From positions 129,426 through 193,425 of the forward strand of contig VXMF01000002.1 of assembly GCA_009841225.1 (NCBI GenBank): a stretch of 64,000 bases of DNA, read 5' to 3'. Below, in pieces: positions 1 to 9,530 of this stretch. The notes under the pieces were generated by a model that was given only the letters and a program-made list of their open reading frames with translations, did no database searches and was not told where the DNA came from. Both the position numbers and the translations under genes were made by a program. Source of the DNA: Terriglobia bacterium (GTDB taxonomy: Bacteria; Acidobacteriota; Terriglobia; Bryobacterales; UBA6623). Positions within the stretch are counted from its first letter, which is position 1; the number at the start of each line of letters is the position of its first letter.

Positions 1-247
1 CCCAGGTGTCCATATGGCTCGGTCCGCCGTTGATGAAGAGCCAGACGACGCGCTTGGCCTTGGGGGCGAAGTGTGTCGGCCGTGGCGCCATCGGGTTGAG
101 CGCTCGGTCCGGAACCGAAGCGGCCTGTAGCAGCCCTTCGTCAGCGAGGATGCCGACGAGCCCGAGCATCCCTAGGCCCATCCCGCAACGTTCCAGCAGT
201 TCGCGACGCGACAGCGCCGGCAGTTGGGTGGTATGTGCGTTTCTCAT
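1..247 (-). CDS. DUF1501 protein, N-terminal part (runs off window)
   Basis: Reading leftwards from the ATG at 245-247, the protein begins MRNAHTTQLPALSRRELLER and continues into VVWLFINGGPSHMDTW, the characteristic first block of DUF1501 proteins, which are alkaline-phosphatase/sulfatase-fold secreted proteins of unknown activity. The SRREL motif followed by a hydrophobic stretch is a twin-arginine export signal. The start lies only 5 bases past the stop of the PSD1 cytochrome gene, so the two form one operon. This PSD1-DUF1501 pairing is very common in Planctomycetes and also occurs in Solibacter-type Acidobacteriota. The 3' end is outside the window. Confidence 0.85.
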   Translation of the reverse strand, partial: MRNAHTTQLPALSRRELLERCGMGLGMLGLVGILADEGLLQAASVPDRALNPMAPRPTHFAPKAKRVVWLFINGGPSHMDTW

Positions 248-252
248 GCTTC

Positions 253-3200
253 TCACCGGATATAGAGGAATTCGTTCAGGCTCATCAAGGACTGGCAGTA
301 GTCAACCAAAGCGAGCCGGTCCGGCTCGGGCCTGCCGCCCTTTCGGTACAGGTCCAGCTGACGCTCCAGGAACGCCACCCCTTGGGCAGCTTCCGCAGGC
401 CCGGGCGGACGCGCGAAGGCGGTCCGGTAAGCCTGCTCGACCGCTGCTTGCAGCTCTAAGCCAGCCAAACGGGATGAGAAATCCCTCGCATAGCGGCGCG
501 TGAACGGGCTGTTGAGGAACAGCAGCGCTTGAGGAGCGATCGTGGTGGACGGTCGCCGGCCAATGCCGACGAGGTGCTCGGGCCAGTCGAACAGCATCAT
601 CGACGGGATCAGCTCGCTACGCTTCACGAAGAAGTAGACGCTGCGCCTAGACATGCTCTCGTTCTGCACCCCGGGACCGTGCATTGTTGGGTCGAGGGCC
701 CCAGACACCGCCAGCATCGAGTCGCGAATCGCCTCGGCTTCGAGCCTTCTCGGCGTCCAGCGCCAGCGAAGTCGGTTCGACGAGTCGACGGCAGCCTTCG
801 AGCTGTCGACGGACGCGTCGACCCTGTAGACGCTGCTGGCCATGATCAAGCGGTGCAGCCGCTTGAGTTTCCAGCCGTTCTGAACGAGGTCCCAAGCAAG
901 CCAGTCAAGCAGTTCCGGGTGGGTTGGACGCGCACCCATTGCGCCGAAATTGCTTGGAGTGGCCACGATTCCTGTGCCGAAATGGTGGTGCCAGACTCGA
1001 TTGACGATGACACGCGCCAGCAGCGCACCCGCGCCGGATTCGGAATCTGTAAGCCACTTGGCCAGCGAAGCTCGATGAAATCCGCTGCGCTCCCATCCTG
1101 GAGGTGGCTTCTCGAGCCATTGCCCCGGTTCCGCCTCCCGGCGGGTCAGAACCGGCAAGGCCTGCGGCTCGGCTGGCTCCAGCTTCAGATTCGCATCGCC
1201 ACGCCGAAGAACGTACGTTTGCTCGTAGAAATGCGGATAGCCTCTCCCGTTGGCATTGTGGCGGACCTTCGCGAACCCCTCGGCTGTTGCCTGGATTTTC
1301 GTGAGCGAAGGCATCGGTGTGCGAGATTCGTGGTCAACGATCTTCGCGCTCGCCTCCATCCACTCTCGGTCCTTGCGGGCGAAATCCCCGAGCAGCAGGG
1401 CCTTCTGACCGTCCGTGAGGGACTCGGATCCCATCTCCCGGAGTACCGCCAAGGCCTCGGCGAGGCCTTGCGAGACACCCTCTCCAACCGCGAAACCGGG
1501 TTCGGTGGAGTCCGTCACAGACAGGCGAAGGCGCCCGAGGCTGAAATGCGAGTTGTAGCCGAAGTGAAGCTTGATCACCAGCCGCAATCCGCCGTCGAGA
1601 CTCGCGGGTTCCTCGAAGTCGAAGATGGCCGCGTGGTCCGAGCCGATCCCGGCGCGCGGGAGTGCCCATCCGCTCCTGGAGCTGTCGTCGTCGATGGTCA
1701 AGGAGACGGACGCGTAGCCCGCCTCCAGTTGGTCCGTCGCTCGCGCATTTCGCAACTTGAGCTTCACGGGCTCGGCGTCGGGTTCCGACATCGGCCGGGC
1801 TTCCACGGAAATAAGGCCGAGGAGGAACTCCCCGTCATGCGAGCGACCAGGGCCGTTGAACGGCAATGACGGATGCGTCAAGGCCTCGATCCGGAGGGCT
1901 CGCAAATCCTTTGCGGAGATGTCGGCGATGAGGGTGTAGGCATCGAAGTCGATGTTGTCTCCACTGAACAGGATCGAGCCGTCGTCGAGCTCGTCCGCCC
2001 TGGCTTGGCTTGCGGTCTTGATGTCGACGATGTCCAGAACCTGCCAGTCGCCAGCGCTGGCATCCGGGGCCCCTTCCCCGAGCCAGTGCTCGAATGCCTC
2101 GCGGCCCAGCTCGCGCTCGATTTTCTCTCGGTTCTTCCGAAGCTCCTTAAGCTGGCTCTCCCACTTCGCCCTTTCGGCTCTGAATTTCCCGGGATCCGGA
2201 TCGTACTCGATGATCGTCCGCGTTGTGCGACCGAAGATCGCTGCCATCCGGTAATAGTCACGAGCTGATATCGGATCATGTTTGTGATCGTGGCAGCGGG
2301 CGCAGCCTACGGTCAGCCCGAGCATCGCTGTACCGAGGGTGCCAATCATGTCGTCGAGTTCGTCGTAGCGCGAAATCTCGAATTCGGCATCCGAGATTTG
2401 CGTCGGGAAGGGCCCATTCCCCATGAAGCCGGTCGCCATCAAAGCAAGGGCATTCTCGGGCTCCAGTTCGTCCCCGGCGACCTGCAGCCTGACGAAACGG
2501 TCGTAGGGCATGTCGCGGTTGAAGGCCTTGATCAGAAAGTCCCTGTAGTGGTAGGCGAACGGCCGATCGTAGTCCTCCTCGAATCCGTAGCTGTCGGCGA
2601 ATCGCGCAATGTCCATCCAGTGACGCGCCCACCTCTCCCCGTAGTGCGGTGACTCGAGCAGTTCGTCCAAGAGTCGTTCATACGCGTCGGACGCCGAGTC
2701 GTTCGCGAATTCCTCCACACGCTCGGGGCTCGGCGGCAGACCTAGCAAGTCGAGCGATGCACGCCGGATCAGGGTGCGCCGTCCGGCCGGGGAATTCGGC
2801 TCGATTCCGGCAGCCTCGAGTCGCGCCAGAATAAAACGGTCGATCGGCGTCCCTGCCCACGTCTTGTCGGCAACGGCCGGGGGCGCGGCAGCCATCAAGG
2901 GGCGGAACGACCAGAACTGGGCATCGTCGCCCGTCTCCGAAACCGGGTCGCCGGTGCCGAAAAGGGGTTGGTCGTACGGCGCACCCAGATCGACCCACCG
3001 GGCGACGGCGTCGATCTTCTCGTCGGACAGCTTGTCCTGACCGAAGGGCATGAAGGGCTGGCGCTCGTGGCGAAGCACGGCAACAAGCGCGCTCGATTCG
3101 GCCGAATCGCCGATCTTGCCGCTTGCCATCAAGGAACCTTGGGATGTCAGATCGAGTCCGCCCATCACCTGCCCATGCCCATGGCACTGAATGCAATCGC

Positions 3201-3483
3201 TAACGAACAGGGGCCGGACATCGGTCCGGAAGACGTCCAAGCCTTGGGCCATGCGCTCGGCGTGGTCGTCGCTATCTTGCTGTGCCATCGCGGCAGTTCC
3301 GACCATGCAGAGAACCAGAGGGATGTTCCGGGCGACACGCCGAAGTTTCCGCAATTCGGGACGGCTCGGCCGAGGAGCGATGCGATGGCTACCGAAGCCT
3401 AGACGAGGGTCCTCGGAATAGGCTGTGGAATGCTCGATTGCACGGCGTTCCTCGGCACGTTCGACAACGCCAAATCGCAGCAT
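253..3483 (-). CDS. PSD1/DUF1549-DUF1553 cytochrome c domain protein
   Basis: A large secreted protein with the three classical modules in order: a PSCyt1 cytochrome with a CIQCH heme site about 100 residues in, a DUF1549 (PSCyt2) domain containing the hallmark CARCHDHKHDPI, and a C-terminal DUF1553 (PSD1) domain with NRVWHHHFG and DWPEHLVGIGRRPST. The family is found with DUF1501 proteins and is thought to act in the periplasm on complex substrates, but its reaction is unknown. The start is uncertain. The ATG at 3483 leaves a 50-residue basic leader before the signal peptide (hydrophobic core IPLVLCMVGTAAMA), whereas a TTG at 3354 would give a compact signal peptide. A good -10 hexamer lies only 9 bases before 3483. 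Confidence 0.9.
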   Translation of the reverse strand: MLRFGVVERAEERRAIEHSTAYSEDPRLGFGSHRIAPRPSRPELRKLRRVARNIPLVLCMVGTAAMAQQDSDDHAERMAQGLDVFRTDVRPLFVSDCIQCHGHGQVMGGLDLTSQGSLMASGKIGDSAESSALVAVLRHERQPFMPFGQDKLSDEKIDAVARWVDLGAPYDQPLFGTGDPVSETGDDAQFWSFRPLMAAAPPAVADKTWAGTPIDRFILARLEAAGIEPNSPAGRRTLIRRASLDLLGLPPSPERVEEFANDSASDAYERLLDELLESPHYGERWARHWMDIARFADSYGFEEDYDRPFAYHYRDFLIKAFNRDMPYDRFVRLQVAGDELEPENALALMATGFMGNGPFPTQISDAEFEISRYDELDDMIGTLGTAMLGLTVGCARCHDHKHDPISARDYYRMAAIFGRTTRTIIEYDPDPGKFRAERAKWESQLKELRKNREKIERELGREAFEHWLGEGAPDASAGDWQVLDIVDIKTASQARADELDDGSILFSGDNIDFDAYTLIADISAKDLRALRIEALTHPSLPFNGPGRSHDGEFLLGLISVEARPMSEPDAEPVKLKLRNARATDQLEAGYASVSLTIDDDSSRSGWALPRAGIGSDHAAIFDFEEPASLDGGLRLVIKLHFGYNSHFSLGRLRLSVTDSTEPGFAVGEGVSQGLAEALAVLREMGSESLTDGQKALLLGDFARKDREWMEASAKIVDHESRTPMPSLTKIQATAEGFAKVRHNANGRGYPHFYEQTYVLRRGDANLKLEPAEPQALPVLTRREAEPGQWLEKPPPGWERSGFHRASLAKWLTDSESGAGALLARVIVNRVWHHHFGTGIVATPSNFGAMGARPTHPELLDWLAWDLVQNGWKLKRLHRLIMASSVYRVDASVDSSKAAVDSSNRLRWRWTPRRLEAEAIRDSMLAVSGALDPTMHGPGVQNESMSRRSVYFFVKRSELIPSMMLFDWPEHLVGIGRRPSTTIAPQALLFLNSPFTRRYARDFSSRLAGLELQAAVEQAYRTAFARPPGPAEAAQGVAFLERQLDLYRKGGRPEPDRLALVDYCQSLMSLNEFLYIR

Positions 3484-3492
3484 TGCGTCCCC

Positions 3493-3521
3493 AGTATAGT
3501 GTTGGTTCGCTCCATGCGAAA
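3493..3521 (-). promoter_or_regulatory. Putative promoter of the PSD1-DUF1501 operon
   Basis: On the minus strand a TATACT -10 hexamer (3493-3498) is preceded at exactly 17 bp by TTTCGC (3516-3521), a weak -35. The expected transcription start is near 3486, only a few bases before the ATG at 3483. The transcript would be almost leaderless if that ATG is used. Confidence 0.4.
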
Positions 3522-3683
3522 CCCTTGCAATAGCGTTTGAAATGGGGCCAGCAATGAAATCTGTGATTAGCAGCAACGGTCGACTCTGGGTCAAGCACAC
3601 GCAGATGTGAGTCGCTGTTCAATGGCCTCTGAAGACGAAAACCATAATTTGCCTAGCACAACAAATGGCTGAGCATTTATGCG

Positions 3684-5447
3684 TCAGAGCGCACCGGCGG
3701 CGGCGTGAACCAGATTGCCGCCGAGATACGTCCGCTCGACCTGAATCTGCTTCACATCTTCGACGGGGCACTCGAGTATGTCGCGGTCCAGCACAATCAG
3801 GTCCGCCAGCTTGCCGACTTCCAAGGATCCCTTCTCGTGCTCTGTGAAGGTGATGTAAGCGTTGTTCGTCGTGTATAGCCGAATCGCGTCTTGACGGGTG
3901 ATCGCCTGTTCCGGCTGCAGGACGGCGTCGGTCCAACGCGGCTGCCTCGTAAGCGCGATCCACATACCAAAAAACGGGTTGTACGGGTTGATCGACCGCA
4001 TGTCGCCAATCTTCTGCATGTGATCCGATCCACCGCCCACAATCACCCCCGCGTCGCGAAGGCTCTTGTAGGGCTGGAAGTAGCGCAGCCGGGCCTCTCC
4101 AAACTGCTTGAGCAAAGTGGCGCCATCGCGTTCAAGCCAAGCAGGTTGCAAGTCGGCGACTATGCCAATTTCGGCCATCCTGCGGACGGCCTCCGGGCTC
4201 ATGAAGTTTGCGTGCGTGATACAGGGCCGCATGTCTCGCACTCGGAACTCATCGTCGATTTCGGCGTAGGCGTCAATCAATGCATGCACGGCCCCGTCGC
4301 CCACGCAATGCGCAGTGGGCTGCAGGCCGTGCCGAAGCGCCAGCCGCAAGATCGCATAGGTCTTGCCGGGAGGAACGAAGCGCAGGCCGCGATAGTTCGG
4401 ATCCGTGATCGAGTACACTTCGCTGACGCCCCATGGCTCGCGCATGTAGGCACTCCCGGTCAACATGCCCCCGTCCAAGAAAAACTTGATGCCGCGCAGC
4501 CAGAGCATCGGGCCGTAGCGGTGTCTAGGGTGACGCGCCAGCTTGGCTATCGAAGCCTCGATGTCTTCGAGGGAATCTTGAGCATTGATGGCCGAACTGA
4601 CGAACAATCTAGTGGTTAGCTCTCCTTGTTCCAGCAGTTCTTCGTAGAGTTCGACGGCGTCAGGGCTGGCGTTGCGATCCGCGATGCTGGTCAGGCCGAC
4701 CCGGTTGTATGCCGCCATCAACGCCCTGAGCCGACGGCGCTGGTCTTGGCGAGTGGGCGCCCGCTGGCTCTCTTCAAACTTGATCAGATGAGCCCCACTG
4801 CGAATGATGCCTGTGGGTTCGCCGTCGGCGTCGCGTTCGACAAGACCAAGCTCGCCTTGCGGTATCCGGAAGTCCTTGTCAATACCGCTAAGCTCTAGCG
4901 CCAGCGAGTTCAATGAGGCATCCGGTCCGGTACGAAAGTACGCCGCGTGCTTCGGCGCAGCTTCATCAAGCTCGGTCCGTGTGGGGTAGCGCTGTTCGCG
5001 CAGGCGGGTGATAAACACCTGTTGGAGCCGAATCCAGTTCCCCTCTGGTACGACCTCCGCACGCTGCCGGAAGTAATCCAGCACGTCTGCGACAGTCTGC
5101 ATGTCAGGCACGGTGTGATCGAATTCGTACAGCGCCGCGCCCAGCGGGTGGGTGTGTGAGTCGATCAGGCCCGGCAAAACCGTCTTGCCCTCCAGATCGA
5201 CCAGCTGGGTCGTTGGCGTAGCCAGCGCCCGCACTTCGGAATCCGTGCCGACCGCTGTAATGCGGTCACTTTGGACTGCCAGCGCCTCTGCGATGGAAAA
5301 CTCCTCGTTAACCGTCACGACCTTGCCGTTGTGGAGGATCAAGTCTGGCTGCGCGATCGCCCGATCGGATCCCGGCCCTGCCAGAAACAGACAGAGCAAT
5401 GCCGCTGAGAATCGCGTGGCGCCTGTCTTGCTTCGAAAGTTCGTCAT
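3684..5447 (-). CDS. Secreted amidohydrolase, YtcJ-like
   Basis: A 587-residue metal-dependent amidohydrolase of the YtcJ / N-substituted formamide deformylase group. Visible landmarks are the signal peptide (SAALLCLFLAGPG...AIAQ), the early strand HNGKVVTVN, the metal-binding HTH in GLIDSHTHPLG, FFLDGGMLTGSAYMREPWG, the C-terminal-half metal ligands in HCVGDGAVHALID and THANF, and GGGSDH near the end. Family members hydrolyse C-N bonds of varied substrates, and the specificity here cannot be read. I chose the ATG at 5447 because the longer frame adds only an arginine-rich stretch before an ordinary export signal. It is transcribed divergently from the next gene and probably alone. Confidence 0.88.
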   Translation of the reverse strand: MTNFRSKTGATRFSAALLCLFLAGPGSDRAIAQPDLILHNGKVVTVNEEFSIAEALAVQSDRITAVGTDSEVRALATPTTQLVDLEGKTVLPGLIDSHTHPLGAALYEFDHTVPDMQTVADVLDYFRQRAEVVPEGNWIRLQQVFITRLREQRYPTRTELDEAAPKHAAYFRTGPDASLNSLALELSGIDKDFRIPQGELGLVERDADGEPTGIIRSGAHLIKFEESQRAPTRQDQRRRLRALMAAYNRVGLTSIADRNASPDAVELYEELLEQGELTTRLFVSSAINAQDSLEDIEASIAKLARHPRHRYGPMLWLRGIKFFLDGGMLTGSAYMREPWGVSEVYSITDPNYRGLRFVPPGKTYAILRLALRHGLQPTAHCVGDGAVHALIDAYAEIDDEFRVRDMRPCITHANFMSPEAVRRMAEIGIVADLQPAWLERDGATLLKQFGEARLRYFQPYKSLRDAGVIVGGGSDHMQKIGDMRSINPYNPFFGMWIALTRQPRWTDAVLQPEQAITRQDAIRLYTTNNAYITFTEHEKGSLEVGKLADLIVLDRDILECPVEDVKQIQVERTYLGGNLVHAAAGAL

Positions 5448-5613
5448 GATGCTGCGGCGCCTGCCGCATCGACCGTATAGTCGCATACGCTACGAAACCT
5501 CGAACGAGCCCGGCACGAATGCTACCGGCACGCTACTCCCAAACATGGCATGCTTGACATGCTTGCAACATCGTTCGGCTGCAAGACAAGTTGATCGGAG
5601 GAAGCCAGATCCG
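5448..5613. promoter_or_regulatory. Divergent intergenic region with tandem CATGCTTG repeats
   Basis: Between the divergent amidohydrolase and unknown secreted gene, CATGCTTG occurs twice in tandem (5549-5556 and 5558-5565, 9-bp period). A TTGACA hexamer (5554-5559) overlaps the first copy, but no good -10 follows it. This could be a regulator-binding site; that is inference. Confidence 0.3.
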
Positions 5614-7632
5614 ATGGCTGTGGAAGTTACAACTGTCCACCGGCAGCATTGGCGGAGGCCTGGCCTGCCCAAGTCTTCCGCGACTTGGCCACTGCGGGAG
5701 CCAGTGACGAAGCTCCTAGCCATGCTGGTCGTTTCAGCGCTCTCTTCAACAGGCGCTCTCGCGGATTCAGGAACTTCCAAGACTGAGGTCGACGTTCCAG
5801 CCATTCACGTCAACCATCCCCGCACGGCGCCGCCCTGGGCGCTTACGCAGCGCCACTTGATCGAGACCATGGATCGCGCGGGCGTAGCGTTCTACGACAC
5901 CTACGTCAAGCCTGACGGAGCCCTGCGTTGGAAGGAACGCTACGAAGGCGGAATGAACTCTTCCGACGACGCCTACGAGGGATTTCGAGGATTCTCGCTG
6001 CATCACGTGCTCGGCGGCGCAAAGCGACTTGACACGCTGCATCGCCACGTCTGGGAGGGCATCACCCACCAGTTTTCGCGCTACGGCCAGATCTACCGCG
6101 AGTTCGACAGCAACTGGGACTGGATGCATCACGGCGAAGGCTATGTGTCGTTCTACCCGCTGGGCATGGCAGATCCGTACGACGAGCGCTTCCGCGAGCG
6201 CTCGTTGCGGTTTGCCGGCATGTACATAGGTGAAGACTCCGAAGCCCCCAACTACAACCCCGACCTGAACCTGATGCGAGCTTCGATGACCGGAAGCCGC
6301 GGCCCCAAGATGCAGTGGACCAAGCGCGACTGGATTCCAACGAATGCGAACCTGGTCTACTACCACCTGCCCTTCGACGACATACCTGGCGTGCCATCTG
6401 CCACCGGCTGGATCAATGACCAGCCGACGGACGATCAGTTCGGGCGGATCGTGAAGACCATGAGTGATCGCATGGCGCGCGGCGATGTGCCGATCAACCT
6501 CACTGCTGCGCCGCTGATCGCCAACGCGTTTCTCTACACGCCTGAGGACAAGTACCGGCGTTGGGTCGTGGACTACTTGACAAAGTGGGTGCAACTGACC
6601 GAACAGAACGACGGCATCACGCCCGACAACGTTGGCATCAGCGGCAAGATCGGAGAACATACCGACGGCCACTGGTGGGGAGGCTATTACGGCTGGAAGT
6701 GGCCACGGGGCGGCACTGATATCGTGCTGGCTTCGCTAACTGCGGCCAAGGTGGCAGTCCTGCTCACGGGCGAGAGCGGCTGGCTGGAACTGCCGCGAAG
6801 CCAGATGGGCGTGCTGCGTGAGCGCAGCGAGGTCCGGGAAGGCGTGTCCATGGTGCCGATCCGCTATGACGACAAGAATCAGTGGCACCACTTCGTGCCT
6901 GAGCCAGCGCACCCATACGTGCATCTCTGGCACACGTCCCAGAGCCAGGAGGATTGGGCGAACATCGAGCGCTTGGCCGCTCTCGCCCTTGAGGGCGGAC
7001 GGCTCAGTGATCCGGACTTGGGCTGGGCGTACTTTGTGCAGGGCCAAAATCCGAACTTCCCGGTCCAGGCCCTCCAAGCAGACATTCAGTTCGTGCAGCG
7101 GAAGCTAAAGCGCGTGCTCAACGAGCGCGGCGACCCGGAGACTTGGTTCGACGCACACTGGCTCAGCTTGGAGCCGATGCCGACAGACAACCTCGTGCGC
7201 CTAACAATCGGCGGCCTGCCGGTACACAAGCGTGGTGAGATGCTGCACTCCTACTTGCGCTACTTCGATCTCGACGCTCGCAAACCGGGCCTGCCCCAAG
7301 GGGTGGCGGCGTTGGTGACATCGATCTCGCCTGGAACAGTGGAGGTCGAGATCGTCAACACCAACCTCTTCGAGAGCCGCTCGATGATCGTGCAGGGCGG
7401 CGCCTATGGCGAGCACGTTGTCACGAACGTGACCTATCCGGCCGCAGCAGCCTTCCGCGGTCCCGGCTCGCCGCTGCCTGACAGCGCCCAGCCTTCCGAG
7501 CAAACGGTCAGCGTTGGCGGCAGATACTTCCGCGTAGACCTAGAACCGGGAGCGGGCACCTCCCTCAAGATCGGTCTCCGCCGCTTTTCGTCGGAGCCAA
7601 GCTATGCCTTTCCGTGGCGAGTGGACAGATAG
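5614..7632 (+). CDS. Secreted protein of unknown function
   Basis: I do not recognise the family. The ATG at 5614 is preceded at a suitable distance by GGAGGAA (5597-5603). An in-frame GTG at 5704 would give a more compact signal peptide (VTKLLAMLVVSALSSTGALA). After the export signal the roughly 620-residue body is rich in Trp, Tyr and His, with segments such as HVWEGITHQFSRY, GHWWGGYYGWKWPRGG, TAAPLIANAFLY and HPYVHLWHTSQ. The helix-rich central part with many aromatics resembles an (alpha/alpha) toroid of carbohydrate-active enzymes, and the last 120 residues look like a beta-sandwich. The next gene starts on the base after its stop, so the two are expressed together. Confidence 0.75.
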   Translation: MAVEVTTVHRQHWRRPGLPKSSATWPLREPVTKLLAMLVVSALSSTGALADSGTSKTEVDVPAIHVNHPRTAPPWALTQRHLIETMDRAGVAFYDTYVKPDGALRWKERYEGGMNSSDDAYEGFRGFSLHHVLGGAKRLDTLHRHVWEGITHQFSRYGQIYREFDSNWDWMHHGEGYVSFYPLGMADPYDERFRERSLRFAGMYIGEDSEAPNYNPDLNLMRASMTGSRGPKMQWTKRDWIPTNANLVYYHLPFDDIPGVPSATGWINDQPTDDQFGRIVKTMSDRMARGDVPINLTAAPLIANAFLYTPEDKYRRWVVDYLTKWVQLTEQNDGITPDNVGISGKIGEHTDGHWWGGYYGWKWPRGGTDIVLASLTAAKVAVLLTGESGWLELPRSQMGVLRERSEVREGVSMVPIRYDDKNQWHHFVPEPAHPYVHLWHTSQSQEDWANIERLAALALEGGRLSDPDLGWAYFVQGQNPNFPVQALQADIQFVQRKLKRVLNERGDPETWFDAHWLSLEPMPTDNLVRLTIGGLPVHKRGEMLHSYLRYFDLDARKPGLPQGVAALVTSISPGTVEVEIVNTNLFESRSMIVQGGAYGEHVVTNVTYPAAAAFRGPGSPLPDSAQPSEQTVSVGGRYFRVDLEPGAGTSLKIGLRRFSSEPSYAFPWRVDR

Positions 7633-8616
7633 ATGCGTACTTTGTGTTTCGTTCTCGTCACGGTCGCGGCACCAGTTGTTGGATTCGGCCAGATGGGTTC
7701 TCCAGGAGGCGGCGAGACACAGGCTGTCGCCTTGCACCCCACGGACAACCAGATCATCTACGTAGGCGCTGCAAGGGGACTGTGCAAGACCACGCAGGGG
7801 GGCGCAGACGGTTGGCCATCCACCGGACTCGAGGCGCTCTCGCCACGCGTCATCGCACTTAATTCGGCGAACCCCGATGTCCTGTATGTGGGGACCTACC
7901 AATCAGGCATCTACAAGACCACCGACGCGGCTGCGTCGTGGCGTCCAGCCAGCACCGGCCTTACGAACCTCAAAGTGCGCGGCATAGTCGTCGACTGGGA
8001 CAAGAGCGAGCGGATCTACGCCGCAACCGATGGCGGGGGCGTCTTCAAGAGCGTGGACGCAGGAGCAACCTGGCATCAAGCGAACGGTGGATTGCTCGAC
8101 AAGACCCTGCGCTGCTTGGTGCAAGACCCAGATGACTCTGACACTCTCTACGCCTGTACGTGGCATGGCGTGTACAAGACTACGGATGGCGGAGCCTCAT
8201 GGAGCGCGAATCCAAGCGGCCTGTTCGATATCGACGTGGCGGCCATCGCAATCGATCCGACAGACCCCGCCGTGATCTATGCAGGGACTAATCCGGGGGG
8301 TGTCCACCGGTCGGCCGACGGAGGTCGGAGCTGGTCTGCCGGGCGAGAACCGTTGACACAGCGCATCATGACGCTCGCGGTCGATCCGGCCAATCCCAGA
8401 CACGTCTACGCGGGCACCACTAAGGGCGTCTTCCGCAGTGTGGATGCCGGCCAGAGTTTCGAGCCGGCCGGCCTACAGTGGTCGAATCGAACGTGGACCT
8501 TGGTATTCGACGCCAAGACTGCTCCGCCAACCCTGTACTACGGAGGGGAAGGTGGAGTGCTAAAGACCGCCAATGGCGGCCGCTGGTGGGACGTGACCGG
8601 CCCCCAGAGACGCTAG
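7633..8616 (+). CDS. Secreted BNR/sortilin-like beta-propeller protein
   Basis: A 327-residue protein with a signal peptide (MRTLCFVLVTVAAPVVGFGQ) followed by at least six repeats of about 43 residues, each carrying variants of GVYKTTDGGASW and DPTDPAVIYAGT. These are the Asp-box/BNR repeats of photosystem-assembly (YCF48-like) and sortilin-type propellers. Such propellers are usually binding scaffolds rather than enzymes. The gene abuts the preceding gene with zero spacing, so translation is probably coupled and the two proteins may act together outside the cytoplasm. Confidence 0.82.
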   Translation: MRTLCFVLVTVAAPVVGFGQMGSPGGGETQAVALHPTDNQIIYVGAARGLCKTTQGGADGWPSTGLEALSPRVIALNSANPDVLYVGTYQSGIYKTTDAAASWRPASTGLTNLKVRGIVVDWDKSERIYAATDGGGVFKSVDAGATWHQANGGLLDKTLRCLVQDPDDSDTLYACTWHGVYKTTDGGASWSANPSGLFDIDVAAIAIDPTDPAVIYAGTNPGGVHRSADGGRSWSAGREPLTQRIMTLAVDPANPRHVYAGTTKGVFRSVDAGQSFEPAGLQWSNRTWTLVFDAKTAPPTLYYGGEGGVLKTANGGRWWDVTGPQRR

Positions 8617-8702
8617 GCAGGGCTTCGCCGCTCTCGTACTTGATCCCCTTCCATCAAGATGGCGGCGCCCTCCGCAAGAACTGACCGAAGACGCATCCCG
8701 AG

Positions 8703-9530
8703 TCACTCAATCGGCCTCGATCGTTCGACCGGAACCGCCTTGAGATAGTCAAAAACTGCATACGCAATGCGCCGACGCTCACCTTCGGACAGGCGATCAG
8801 GGAGCGCCGGCATGGTCGCGCCGGTCCGCTCCGACGCCGGCGTCAGGACCAAGCGAAGGAAGGCCGCCTCCTCGTAGTGCTTGACGATCTCAGCGAGGTT
8901 GCCTTCGAACTTCGCGCCGCCGAGGCCGTTAACTTCGTGACAGCTCAGGCAATGTGTCTTCACTAGTTCAGCCCCCTCGTGAAGACCGGCGTCTAGACCC
9001 GTCGGCACCAACGCTTCGTCAGACAGTGTGACGAGGCGCATCTCTCTCACCTGATAGGGCCAGTTGCGTGCACCCTCCCGCACTAGGGCCGGGCTGGAGA
9101 TGTTGTCCCAGACAAGATAGTAGGGGCCGAGGGGAATGTCCGTCTGATTCTGCTCGACGTTGTTGACCGTGAACGGCGCCCCATCCTCGCGGGCAAAGAC
9201 AAGATATGCGCTCTCCTCCGCAAAGCGGCTGACGTCGATGAGAGACACGTAACCGTCCAGAGCGCGGAACTCGATCGCCCTGCCCTGCCCTCGCCAGTCC
9301 TCGCCGAACAGACGCGCCATCACATCGGCGGCTTGATAGCCGACGTATTCGATCGCGACGTGACGGTCGCCTACGCTCAAGTGTGGCTCGTAGACCCGCA
9401 CCGTCTGCGCTGTAGACCCCAATAGTCGTTGCAACTCTGCCACCGGAGGCAACTCTGCTGCTTGCGCCGTTCCCAAAAATGGCGCAACGAGAACCGCAAG
9501 CGAAGTGAGGCCGGAAAACGAAACCCTCAT
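8703..9530 (-). CDS. Secreted cytochrome c with molybdopterin-oxidoreductase-like N-domain
   Basis: A 275-residue protein with a signal peptide ending near GTAQA. The N-terminal 150 residues (VAIEYVGYQAADVMARLFG, IEFRALDGYVSLIDVS, PLGPYYLVWDN, WPYQVREMRLV) follow the layout of the sulfite-oxidase-type molybdopterin domain, although no cofactor cysteine is visible. The C-terminal domain is a mono-heme cytochrome c with CLSCH and a later Met (GATMPALPDRL) suitable as axial ligand. A periplasmic redox role is likely and the electron partner is unknown. It is transcribed alone. Confidence 0.75.
   Translation of the reverse strand: MRVSFSGLTSLAVLVAPFLGTAQAAELPPVAELQRLLGSTAQTVRVYEPHLSVGDRHVAIEYVGYQAADVMARLFGEDWRGQGRAIEFRALDGYVSLIDVSRFAEESAYLVFAREDGAPFTVNNVEQNQTDIPLGPYYLVWDNISSPALVREGARNWPYQVREMRLVTLSDEALVPTGLDAGLHEGAELVKTHCLSCHEVNGLGGAKFEGNLAEIVKHYEEAAFLRLVLTPASERTGATMPALPDRLSEGERRRIAYAVFDYLKAVPVERSRPIE

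Noticed and set aside
529..1869. 446-codon plus-strand open frame
   Set aside because: It is antisense to the PSD1 gene, whose domains (CARCHDHKHDPI, DUF1553 motifs) are unmistakable. The antisense product is Arg/Val-rich without recognisable motifs, typical of GC-rich shadow frames.
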